DNA of 64,000 bases from Pleodorina starrii. Its lineage: Eukaryota > Chlorophyta > Chlorophyceae > Chlamydomonadales > Volvocaceae. Below are positions 48,096 through 57,494 of this stretch, in pieces (position 1 is the stretch's first letter; every line of letters starts with the position of its first letter). Where the stretch lies: assembly GCA_030267565.1 (NCBI GenBank), contig BRXU01000025.1:789501-853500 (forward strand), in the 5' to 3' direction. The notes under the pieces were generated by a model. The model was not told the origin of the DNA and made no database searches. It saw only the letters and a program-made list of their open reading frames with translations. The translations under genes were made by a program, and so were the position numbers.

Positions 48096-48425
48096 GGACC
48101 GTCAGGGCCACAACCGCGACTCGACCGCTGCGAACCAGGCGCGCACTGACGAGGCGACTCCGGCGCGGCCTGGGCGTGTCATGTCGAAAGCGATGCAGTG
48201 GGCCTTTCGGATGGCGGAAGAGACGCCCAACGAACCGTCGAACGTTCCGGGAACTAGGGGGTTCGGGACGTTCGACGGTTCGTTGGGCTTCTCTTCCGCC
48301 ATCCGAAAGGCCCACTGCATCGCTTTCGACATGACACGCCCAGGCCGCGCCGGAGTCGCCTCGTCAGTGCGCGCCTGGTTCGCAGCGGTCGAGTCGCGGT
48401 TGTGGCCCTGACGGTCCTGTCGAGA
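48088..48425. repeat. 158-bp near-perfect inverted repeat inside gag
   Basis: Arm 48088-48245 is complementary to arm 48268-48425 with about two mismatches and a 22-bp spacer. Flanking this, about 50 bp around CGTTCCGGGAACTAGGGGG is directly repeated with a 202-bp offset (48041 and 48243). Together this looks like a template-switch duplication of gag sequence. Confidence 0.9.
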
Positions 48426-49529
48426 TCGCTTGTTGACAGCTTCAACCCACGACGAGGTCGATGGTCGTTTGCCGTTGTCGTTGGCGTCCTGTCGGGAGTT
48501 TCGGGAACGTTTCTTAGAACCAGAGGCCGCGTAATGCAAAGAAGCGCGCGACTGGCCCTGGGCCCGTGCCTTAAGCTTCTTTTCTTCGCCAATGGCATAG
48601 TCGACAAGGTCGGTCAAGTTCGCGAATTCGTTGCCATTGCTATCGACACGGCACTGAGCTTGCAGTTCGCGAATCAGGCCCTTACGAAACATCTTCACCA
48701 AGGCCTTCGAGTCAGTAAATTTCGCACGGCGAGCGATTTCCCGAAAACGAGCATTGTATTCGGCAACACCCTTCGCCGGATCCATTCGCACTTGACCCTC
48801 AAGCAACTGTTCGAGCGCTTCATCTTCCTTCGTGCGCACCTTGGGGTCGAAGCGGTTCAGAAAATCGCGGAGGAGTTCGGTCAGATCGAACGGCTTGTTG
48901 GACTGCTTCTGCTCCCTTCGCCAGTCAGCCAGCCAGTCCTGAGCACCGGGCGGGTACTCTTTCACCGCCGTTCGGAACTGCCAAACGGAATCTTCGAGCT
49001 GGTTCGGAATGAATCGCACAGCCCACTCCTGGAAGTCGTTGACAAAGTTGTCGAGGGATCCGTCCTTCGATGGCTGCGGGGGTTCGTTTTTCAAGTGAGG
49101 TCGCAGTTCAGTCCGGTTCGAAGTTCCATTCAAAGCAAAACGATCAGCATCAGAATCGTTTCGAGTGCTTACCGACGGCACAGGGGGTCGCGATCCTGAT
49201 GCGCCCGCGTTGGCCAAATCGGCCTGAGCACGAACCAGTTCGAGTTCGGCCTGCTTCAACTTCAACTGCGTTTCAGCGAGCTGAATCTGAGCAGCAATAT
49301 CGGGGTTCGAAGGTCCAGTCGCCGTCTCGGCGCCGGTCGGAGTCGGAGTCGGCGTGGTCCGAGCAGGCGGCGGCGGCTGCTGCCGTTGCTGCTGCTGCCG
49401 CTGTTGTTGCTGGGTCGTGTTCGCAGGGTTCGGAAGGTTCGTAGGGTTCGCAGGGTTCACGTTGTTCGTGTTGCCATCTACGGGCATAGGATCGTTCGGC
49501 AAAGTGTTCGTCTCTGTCGGGTCGGTCAT
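48102..49529 (-). CDS. gag: Gypsy gag, truncated before the zinc knuckle
   Basis: ATG at 49529, 475 codons. The N-terminus is Asn/Pro/Thr-rich with a Gln run, followed by a helical stretch (LAETQLKLKQAELELVRAQA-like). A retrotransposon capsid domain follows, roughly residues 150-320 (FVNDFQEWAVRF, WQFRTAVKEYPPGAQDWLADW, EQLLEGQVRM, VAEYNARFREIARRAKF). It then reaches SKAMQWAFRMAEEKPNEPSN and runs into an inverted copy of its own coding sequence, ending at a TGA in the wrong strand sense. Without the duplication, gag would continue into the CCHC knuckle and the TAG at 47929. So this copy makes a Gag lacking nucleocapsid and cannot make Gag-Pol. Confidence 0.9.
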   Translation of the reverse strand: MTDPTETNTLPNDPMPVDGNTNNVNPANPTNLPNPANTTQQQQRQQQQRQQPPPPARTTPTPTPTGAETATGPSNPDIAAQIQLAETQLKLKQAELELVRAQADLANAGASGSRPPVPSVSTRNDSDADRFALNGTSNRTELRPHLKNEPPQPSKDGSLDNFVNDFQEWAVRFIPNQLEDSVWQFRTAVKEYPPGAQDWLADWRREQKQSNKPFDLTELLRDFLNRFDPKVRTKEDEALEQLLEGQVRMDPAKGVAEYNARFREIARRAKFTDSKALVKMFRKGLIRELQAQCRVDSNGNEFANLTDLVDYAIGEEKKLKARAQGQSRASLHYAASGSKKRSRNSRQDANDNGKRPSTSSWVEAVNKRSRQDRQGHNRDSTAANQARTDEATPARPGRVMSKAMQWAFRMAEEKPNEPSNVPNPLVPGTFDGSLGVSSAIRKAHCIAFDMTRPGRAGVASSVRAWFAAVESRLWP

Positions 49530-49742
49530 AGCTGAACGTTAGCGTATTGCAAACCTGAGATGCAGAGTCGCGCGAGTAGCTCGCGAATGAACACTGCGTC
49601 AGTCAGACGGCTTGCTGGCAAGTCACTCAGCATGAACCACTCTGAACCGAAGCCGTAGCGACCTAACGCGTGAAGCACCGCCGACGACTTGAGACTAGCA
49701 AGTCGTGCGGCTCGTTCGTCTGGTGTAAAGTCGAAGCGAGTC

Positions 49743-49763
49743 AGTGTTGCTGAGACACCAAAG
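49743..49763 (-). other. Candidate primer binding site
   Basis: In the sense direction TGGTGTCTCAGCAAC starts five bases after the CTACAACA end of the 5' LTR fragment (49765). TGG is the expected start of a sequence complementary to a tRNA 3' end. Which tRNA is not identified. Confidence 0.5.
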
Positions 49764-49764
49764 A

Positions 49765-49780
49765 TGTTGTAGTGAGGTAC
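49765..49780 (-). repeat. Inner 16-bp fragment of the 5' LTR
   Basis: TGTTGTAGTGAGGTAC on the plus strand matches the first 16 bases of the complete LTR (43617-43632) with one substitution. It is separated by 6,377 bp from the rest of the 5' LTR and abuts the primer-binding region, showing where the LTR was cut. Confidence 0.88.
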
Positions 49781-50376
49781 AGGAACGCCACGGACCGGCG
49801 TACGACTGGACGAGCGAGGCCCCGGACCGGGCATACATGCCCTGCGCGGACATGCGCATTTGACCGGCAACCGACCGGCAAGTCTCTGCTTTTGGCGTCC
49901 TCAACCCGACTGCGTCGACCCTTTTTTGCGGGCGCGACGACTGGGCGCGTTTGCAGCGCAAATGCAGTGTAATGGAGGTTCGTTAGGGCTCGGCAGAACA
50001 CAGCGAGGTGCCAAGAAGGTCGCTGGGAGTGTAAGAGTAGTGTAACACTATCATTACACTACAATGACGCGAGCGGAAAGTGCGGCGTGCTGGCAAAGGC
50101 ATTTGGAAGGGCGCTGTGACAATGTTGTGCATTGGGAATGGTATAAATGTTCGCTGGGCGTCGAAATGAACTGCTGGTCGTCAAGGCAGGTCGTGGAGCC
50201 CGAAGCGACAATGCGAGTCGTGCGTTTGTGAGGAGTTTGTGAGGAGGGTAACAGCTGCGTAACGTTATCATATACATCTTCAAGAATGAGATGTCTGAAC
50301 GGGTCAGCTCGTATGATGAAGGTGACGGGTGCGTCATACACCGCACACGGCCCTTGCCGACACATTTCCAACCCCG

Positions 50377-51584
50377 TTTTCTTCCCAGTCCGAGACCGGA
50401 CCCCCGCTCCCCACCCCCTTCGTGATGCGCTTTGATCATTCGGATATGTTGGTATGCGGCGCGCACCAAAGGAAGCCCGGGCGGCTTTACAGTGGGCCTT
50501 GAGGTGTCTCCCCACCCCCCTTATGGTCTCCCCACCACCAGGCACGCGGCGGGTGCGCGTCCCCCCTTTTCTTCCCAGTCCGAGACCGGACCCCCGCTCC
50601 CCACCCCCTTCGTGATGCGCTTTGATCATTCGGATATGTTGGTATGCGGCGCGCACCAAAGGAAGCCCGGGCGGCTTTACAGTGGGCCTTGAGGTGTCTC
50701 CCCACCCCCCTTATGGTCTCACCACCACCAGGCACGCGGCGGGTGCGCGTCCCCCCTTTTCTTCCCAGTCCGAGACCGGACCCCCGCTCCCCGCCCCCTT
50801 CGTGATGCGCTTTGATCATTCGGATATGTTGGTATGCGGCGCGCACCAAAGGAAGCCCGGGCGGCTTTACAGTGGGCCTTGATGTGTCTCCCCACCCCCC
50901 TTATGGTCTCACCACCACCAGGCACGCGGCGGGTGCGCGTCCCCCCTTTTCTTCCCAGTCCGAGACCGGACCCCCGCTCCCCGCCCCCTTCGTGATGCGC
51001 TTTGATCATTCGGATATGTTGGTATGCGGCGTGCACCAAAGGAAGCCCGGGCGGCTTTACAGTGGGCCTTGAGGTGTCTCCCCACCCCCCTTATGGTCTC
51101 ACCACCACCAGGCACGCGGCGGGTGCACGTCCCCCCTTTTCTTCCCAGTCCGAGACCGGACCCCCGCTCCCCGCCCCCTTCGTGATGCGCTTTGATCATT
51201 CGGATATGTTGGTATGCGGCGCGCACCAAAGGAAGCCCGGGCGGCTTTACAGTGGGCCTTGAGGTGTCTCCCCACCCCCCTTATGGTCTCACCACCACCA
51301 GGCACGCGGCGGGTGCGCGTCCCCCCTTTTCTTCCCAGTCCGAGACCGGACCCCCGCTCCCCGCCCCCTTCGTGATGCGCTTTGATCATTCGGATATGTT
51401 GGTATGCGGCGCGCACCAAAGGAAGCCCGGGCGGCTTTACAGTGGGCCTTGAGGTGTCTCCCCACCCCCCTTATGGTCTCACCACCACCAGGCACGCGGC
51501 GGGTGCGCGTCCCCCCTTTTCTTCCCAGTCCGAGACCGGACCCCCGCTCCCCACCCCCTTCGTGATGCGCTTTGATCATTCGGA
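50377..51584. repeat. 190-bp tandem array, 6.3 copies
   Basis: CTTCCCAGTCCGAGACCGGA recurs at 50381, 50571, 50761, 50951, 51141, 51331 and 51521, an exact 190-bp period. Copies differ by only one to three bases. The last copy breaks off after GATCATTCGGA. No conserved frame runs through it since 190 is not a multiple of three. It lies downstream of the recombinase gene within the same insert. Confidence 0.95.
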
Positions 51585-51798
51585 CACACATTCAGCGAAG
51601 ACCAATGCCTGGCACCCCCATTCCACGCCCCACATCCATTCACCACCCGCATCGTTCTTCATCACGACGTGACAGTGTCTGCACGTCCCCAGAAGCGCAA
51701 GGCCACCGCCCGGCGTGCTCATAACAGTATAGCACGGGGACAGCAGAGTCTCACCCGCCCCCGTCCATGTTGCCCCTGCATCGCTCTTGAGAAGGCCT

Positions 51799-54206
51799 TC
51801 AAAGCGGCCACACGTTCGCAGTCACGTAGGCAGCACGCGCATCCTGCCATGACTTGCACGCCTGCAACCGCTGCACGATGGGGCTATCGGGCACTGTGTC
51901 CGCTAGCTCGAACGAGTCTTGCACGGCAACTTCTGCGATCCATTCCATGGCCGCCAGGTTCGCCGGCACAGACACCCTGTCCCCAAGGCCCGCTGCCACG
52001 ACCTCAGCCACATTTGAACGCAGCTCGGGAAGGTAGGAGAGGATAAGTTCCTGCGTTCACGCAAGACGAGTCATTGCACGACAGCACATGAGCGCACCCG
52101 AAGCGACAGGTCCTACCTTGCACTCGTTGAGGGTCTTCTCTGGCACCTCGAACATGAAACGGGGCGCCCAGTAAGCGCTTTTTACCCCACCAGGGCCGTC
52201 ACACGGATATCCCGCAAGGACAAGCAGTCCCTCGGGTGGCTGGTTCAGAACGTAAGACTCCACCACGGAGTCCTGCGACCACCTCCCGATGCGGCGGATA
52301 GTGTCCAGGCACACACTGCACGATAAACGGAACAGTACGTCTTACATGCCTGACTACATGGATTGCGGAATCCAAGCGCCTTACTTGTACGAATCCAGCA
52401 TCCTGGCACCTGCCACGCGGAAGGCGTGCATGACCTTGCTGGTGATGATCTCCAGTAGCACGAACACCGCTTTGATTGAATCGTACTGCGACTTGTACGT
52501 GACGCCAACACACCCCTTCTTGGCCGAGCGCAGCAGAGGGCGGCTCTCCCTAACAATGACACAGAAACGGGAAACGGCACGGTGAGGGTCAGGGAAACGG
52601 GGCCGGGACGACGCGGGACATGGGAGGGTGCTGCAAACGGAGCTCAAGCCAGGGGCATGCAAGATGGTGTGTGTCCGACATGGGAAGGGAGGGCAGCATC
52701 AGGAGTACTGCAAGTTAATGAGGGGTTGCCACGAAGGGGACAGTCAACTTACCAATCCTTCCTGTTCCTGGGATCCGGGTACTTCTCGCCTCCCGCTTGG
52801 CCGTGAAGAGAGAATCGCACCATCAGGTACTCTGCCAAGGCTCGTATCGCGCACATGGCGGCAGTCCTCCCACGCAGCAGCGCCATGTATTTGGGGCGGC
52901 CCCCCTGCACCGTGAATTGCGTACGCCAACAGGTCAGGCTAGGGAAGAGGCGAGGTAGGTGCGGTAGCGGTATTCCCTTCTCCCGGTATCACCTTCTGCG
53001 TCTTGCCGCCGTACAAAGTGATGTTGAGCACCTTGGCGCCAATGCTCTTGGTGTCACGCGGCGCCCCGATATCGCACAGGTTCATGATGCGCGAGTCGTC
53101 AGAGCGACCCACGCCGAAGTGGAGCAGAAGCGCGGTGAACCTACAAGCATTTGCGGACCTTCTGTTTGAAACATAGCGAACTCGGGGCCGGCCCCCCCCT
53201 AGCGCATTACTTTGGTGAGATCAGAGCGCTTGGCGGGACCCTTTGCTTACTGGCACAGCACCACGCGCAGCAGGTTCCAGCCCAGCCTCTTCGCTGCCAC
53301 CGCGCCAGAGGCCATGAACAAGCAGAAGGCGGCGAACTCATCCCCATCGTAGCCGTCGTTGACAGTGTTGGCCAAGGAGTCGCCCGTGCGCCTGCAAAAA
53401 ACACACGGTCACACTCTCAACAGAATAATCTCGACTGTTACCGTGCATAGCAATCTTACCTGCCCCCTGGCAGCACCCTGGTCTTCGCTACATCGAACCG
53501 CGCCTGGAACTGTTGGTTCTCCGCAATCCCCCTCTCCCGCTGCTTGTTAGCGCGCAGGTGGTTGGTGATGTCCAGCTCCACCAGCATACTCCGGCATTGG
53601 TTCAGGGTCGAAAAACTCCACTGCGGCAGAGCGTGTGAGTGCAAGGGGAGAGCGCGTGGGAAAGGGGAATGCAATGTGCTCAAGCGGGGGGCGAAGGGCA
53701 CGCCGCTATAACCCGATCCAGCAATGCTGCTCCACCTCACAAACACCAAGGATGCCCTCCCACCTTCGGGGTCACGCCATCCGGTGTCTTTGCATTTCCG
53801 ATGAACTCCAGAAAAAGCCCGCCGGCTTTCGCGAGGTCTTCACCAAGGAGCGTCTCCGGGTCCCCCTTCCGGTGGTCCTTGCAGTACTTCTGCGGCCGAG
53901 TTAACGCACAGGTGGGGACGCAACGGGGGGGGGGCGTGGGGAGACAGGGGTGACATGGCGGGAACCGAGCGCGAGGAAGCCCACGCTGAAGCATTACCAC
54001 CGCACATTGCATTAACCCACCTTGAATTTCCGAAATTGCTTATCGTAGGCCTCCCTTGTGGCTTTCTTCTTTGAGCCCTGAAAGTCGTTTGCAAGGTCTT
54101 CGCCGTCGAGGTCTGCCTGGGAATATGGCCTCTCGTCTTCGTCATCCTCGTAGCCAGCATACGCATCGTCCTCTTCACGGTCTAAAGCTCTAGCAGCTGC
54201 TTGCAT
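51799..54206 (-). CDS. Crypton/NDC10-type tyrosine recombinase
   Basis: Catalyses site-specific strand exchange of a Crypton-type mobile element. Nine exons in phase from ATG at 54206: 54206-54021, 53889-53764, 53620-53460, 53391-53251, 53140-52993, 52904-52753, 52549-52385, 52315-52117, 52050-51799; 509 aa. The acidic N-terminus precedes a core-binding region (ATREAYDKQFRKFK-YCKDHRKGD). Catalytic residues in order: R217 in HFGVGRSDDSR, H346 and R349 in KVMHAFRVAGAR, W372 in GRWSQD, and nucleophile Y381 in VVESYVLNQPPEG. LLVLAGYPCD and YWAPR after the tyrosine match the C-terminal signature of Cryptons and yeast Ndc10-related proteins. All junctions are clean and no stop interrupts it, so the gene looks functional. 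Eight introns in a transposon gene is unusual for a recently moved element. Alternative: a domesticated host gene carried by a larger duplication. Confidence 0.86.
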
Positions 54207-56157
54207 GGTGAATCTTTGTTGCAAGCTCCCTCAGACGCGTGCCATTATGAACAGTAACCTAAACATGTAGCTCCTAGTAGTTTGAAACGGCTGCATGAGC
54301 CAGACAGTTCTGCAAGTGGGGGTCAACACGAAATGGGCAAGTCCAAGACACGAAATTGCTTGTCTTGACTGAGCTAGACTAAAAGTATTTATGTTAATAT
54401 ATGCCTAAGGCAAAAAAACTAATGTTTTATCTGTAGAAAATACAATTTGGGGGATGGCGGATCGGTTGGACGATACACCGCTCCGCCGCCCGCTCCGCCG
54501 CCCGGTCAAGCCGGTCCGCCGGGCGCACGATATTCTCTAGTTCGCGTCGACAGCTCGGCTCGCTCCGCTTAATGTTACGGCTCCGCTTAATCTTACATCA
54601 TGGCCTATGTCAAATCGAAGGCAGAGTTACTGCCAGATGCTCATGTTTTGGATTTCCTCGGCCCAAATTGTCCACAAGGGTGTAAGGCGATTGCTTTCAG
54701 ACCCTGTCACGCATCACCCCTCGCGCACGCGTCCCGCCGTGGGTTCGCCAATGGCCGACGCTGAATCAATTGTCAAGTCATGCCAGACTGCTTCAGCTGC
54801 CAGGCAGCAGCGGGCACGCCGACGATAAACACAAGGAAGGTTGGACATTTTGGATCCCCAGAGGCAATGACCCAGCCCTCGACAGGGATACCTGAAGGAC
54901 CCAGCCGCGCACTACCTCTGTGAGCGCTGTGAAGTAGCAACTCGGTGAAGACATACACCTCGCTTCACTGCCCGGTATAATCAGTTACGCCGCGCCTCGG
55001 CGGGTGATGACAGTCATGTATGACAGCAGCCCCTTCACACCTACCACGCGCACGGCATGGAAGATCCTCCTTGCAGCATGCTCCATGTAATTGCATGTAA
55101 TTGAATGAAAAAATCAAAGCCATGTGTCAGGTTGCCTACGTGTTGTGTCAAATAGACGCAGATAGACCTCATGCCCCCGAGCGAACGAAGTAAGTAAGCA
55201 CACGCGCCGAGAACCCTGGCATTATTCCTTCTGAAAGCGAATACCGTACATGTACGCACATCATCTTAATTCTGGACAGCACGATCATTGTACGGCACTT
55301 TCGGCACGTACGAGAAAATGAAACCGCTACGTACGGCCAAGCTGCTGTGGCACGCACGTAGAGACAAGCAGCGGCAATCAAGTCAGCACCGTTAGTTTTC
55401 ACACACGAGCAACAATAACGCGGCGGCACTAGAAGAATATGCGGCAGCTACGACTTGTACCGTATTTCCCAACCCGTGCCACAACCGAACTCCTGTGCGC
55501 ACTATTTTGTGTCGTCATCGCCATCGCCAGCACCGTACCTCCTCCGCTCCGTCGGCGGCCTACCGCCCGCCCCCCCGCCCCATAAAACGCTAATAATCCA
55601 TCTGATCGAATATTTGATACAAATTATTAACATACGTATTATTAGAAAATGAAGTAGACCCACCCGCCCGGCAGAGCGAATGAAAGCGAACGGCAGCTAG
55701 CGAGACCCGCCGCCGGCAGAACGTACACCAACAACCAACCAACCAACCAACCAATTAACCAACTGACTGACCAACCGGCCCTCCAGCAGCCGTCCAGCAG
55801 CGGCCCTCCAGTAGCCCTCCAGCAGCAATCCGCATAGATATCAGGAACTGACACTAAACTGAAGCGGAGCACCAGCGGGCTACCTTGCTTGCTTCAGAGC
55901 TCACACGCACAACGACCAGCATCGTCCGGTGGACAATTCTGAATTTCTGTTGACTGCTTTGCCGGATACCGACATGCACCTACGTACCCACGTATGCGAT
56001 ACCTTTTCCCTATAAAAAACGCATGCACGCACGCACGAGCTATACATGGCGCGTCAGCTTTTCGCCAGCTGCTTCTGCTGCTGCTGCTGCTGCTGCTACG
56101 GCTGCTGCAGAGCCGGCGGTCTCTTCACTCACGCAGAATATGGCGACCGGGCGGATT
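54207..56157. other. Non-coding right part of the insert
   Basis: No supported gene. It contains a Cys/Gly-poor open stretch without recognisable domain, CCGCTCCGCCGCC-type repeats (54477-54515), AACC repeats (55733-55775), and a CTG trinucleotide run (56072-56106) close to the junction with the LTR. It probably holds the recombinase promoter (left end) and the element terminus (right end). Confidence 0.5.
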
Positions 56158-56424
56158 CGTAGGTAAATACCTTTGTCTCAGGCCGGCACTGCCCCGGCCA
56201 CGGTATTTACTACCGTGCTCAGAATCGAATCAGAACTTAACGTCCAGTCATGGTTCTTTCTGTGAGCAAAGACGGCTTCGAGATTCGTGATTGTCGTACA
56301 GATTCTAGAATACTCGATCAAGAGATATTCTATACTATTCGGAAGGTTCTGTTATCGGTAATTCGATAATCATAATCATATTCAATAATTCGCATAAGTC
56401 CTGTGTAGCCATCACGCTACAACA
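56158..56424 (-). repeat. Main part of the 5' LTR (267 bp)
   Basis: Identical to 43632-43898 except for one base. Its outer end (CTACAACA on the plus strand) abuts the GTTGG target duplication at 56425. Its inner 16 bp are displaced to 49765-49780 by the insert. Confidence 0.93.
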
Positions 56425-56968
56425 GTTGGGGTCGCAGAGAACGCTGTCGAGTTGCACCTCGAGGGACGCGTCATCGGGAGGGGCCCCACGGCCCGATGGG
56501 TAGGCGGGTAGGTCCTTGTTGTACATGTCCATCACCGTCGCCCCATGGGACTCCATCGCGTGCAAAACGGCGTGCGACGGGGTAATGAAGCCGAGGTTGA
56601 CCCAACCTGGTGCATCGGGGTTGTACTTGCAACCCTCCACGCCGCAGTACAGCGCACCACCGACGTCGATATTGTAGTTTTCTGCAAAAGCGTTCACCAT
56701 AGGACAATGTCATTGGCAGAATAAGTATGTATGTTATTGGCCTTCACTTACTCTGGCGCGCCGCTGCTGGGCGGCCAGACCGTGTGGGCTGCGCTTGGGG
56801 CCGAGGCAAATCCTCGCTATGGGATATCAGCGTGTTGTTCCTATTTCGGAAGTGAGCAGGAGCGGCAGGAGCACCTCCCGCCTTGGGTGGCTTGCCGCCT
56901 TTTCCACCTTTCCCACCGTCACCGTCTCCTCTCCGCTTCCTCGTTTCCATTCCTCGTTTCGATGCCAT
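56425..56968 (-). pseudogene. 5' part of the uncharacterised split gene
   Basis: Exon 1 56968-56752 starts at a true ATG and encodes a Lys/Arg/Gly-rich stretch (METRKRRGDGDGG, GGKGGKPPKAGG). Exon 2 begins at 56681 (KNYNIDVGGALYCG) and runs in frame to the retroelement at 56425 (VLCDPN). It includes a C-x4-C ... H-x3/4-H arrangement (YCGVEGCKY, SHAVLHAMESH) that could be a zinc finger. The gene continues at 43611 as N-K-K and a donor six bases later, then exon 3, giving the 822-aa protein described under the 3' part. The insertion falls only seven bases before the end of exon 2. Confidence 0.72.
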
Positions 56969-57069
56969 TTTGATTATGATGAATCCGACGGCAAAATAGC
57001 TATACGCACGAAGCTGCTATCGAGCAGAAGGCGGAATTCATTCCGTGCCCATTTCCGTGTTCTATTACA

Positions 57070-57494
57070 AAAAGTACAGGGGCCGTGGGGATTTATCTGT
57101 CAGTACCTTGTAACATTTATGTATAGTTTAGTCTTGACTTTAGCGGTCGAGAAAAGAGAGCCCTGCGTTTTTGCGTATTCCATCATTTGTACGGATTGTG
57201 TAAGATGTCCGCTGGCGCCAACTTCGGTCCCTGAGTCACTGTGTGCTGCTACTTCTGCAGCATGCGTTTTCACCAATTCAGTGAAATTCCCCAAGTTGAC
57301 ATCAATTCATGCGTCAGATGTTGAGCGCGTTTTCAGACGAAATTTGTTTACAACATCTGCAGTACTTCCAACATTTTCAGCAGTTTCCAAAAGTACAGGG
57401 GCCGTGGGGATTTATCTGTCAGTAACTCGTAACAATTATGTATATTTCAGTCTTGACTTTAGCGGTCGAGAAAAGAGAGCCCTGCGTTTTTGCG
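57070..57494. repeat. Pair of 106-bp direct repeats 319 bp apart
   Basis: 57070-57175 and 57389-57494 share long identical blocks (AAAAGTACAGGGGCCGTGGG; GACTTTAGCGGTCGAGAAAA) with a handful of differences. The spacing could mark ends of a short element, but no terminal inverted repeats or target duplication are visible. The rest of 56969-58835 has no supported gene. Confidence 0.8.

Larger units (their letters stand above)
49781..56157 (-). mobile_element. Crypton-like element inserted in the 5' LTR
   Basis: The boundaries are set by the interrupted LTR: its two pieces rejoin exactly (only a shared C is ambiguous), so the insert is 6,377 bp with no target duplication above one base and no obvious terminal inverted repeats. 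Both are expected for tyrosine-recombinase integration instead of DDE transposition. It contains a 190-bp tandem array (50377-51584), a complete Crypton-type recombinase gene (54206-51799, minus), and about 1.9 kb of sequence without recognised genes on its right side. Whether the array is part of the mobile unit or grew after insertion is unknown. Confidence 0.8.
43617..56424 (-). mobile_element. Ty3/Gypsy chromovirus LTR retrotransposon with a nested insert
   Basis: Minus-strand element bounded by GTTGG duplications. It spans 12,808 bp, of which 6,377 bp (49781-56157) is a later insert, leaving about 6.4 kb of native element. Order in the sense direction: 5' LTR (56424-56158 plus 49780-49765), primer-binding region, gag (49529-), TAG, pol with Dam-like region, protease, reverse transcriptase, RNase H, integrase and chromodomain, polypurine tract, 3' LTR (43898-43617). 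The LTRs start TGTTGTAG and end CTACAACA. I count two differences across 282 bp, so insertion is recent. It lies in coding exon 2 of an uncharacterised gene, in the same orientation as the gene. Confidence 0.93.

Noticed and set aside
50377..51584. CRISPR-like or protein-coding repeat array
   Set aside because: Units are directly contiguous 190-bp repeats without unique spacers, and the genome is eukaryotic; frames are not conserved between copies.
56158..56424. Solo LTR
   Set aside because: Its outer flank duplicates the GTTGG found outside the left LTR, and its missing inner 16 bp are found next to the primer-binding region at 49765, so it is the 5' LTR of the same element.
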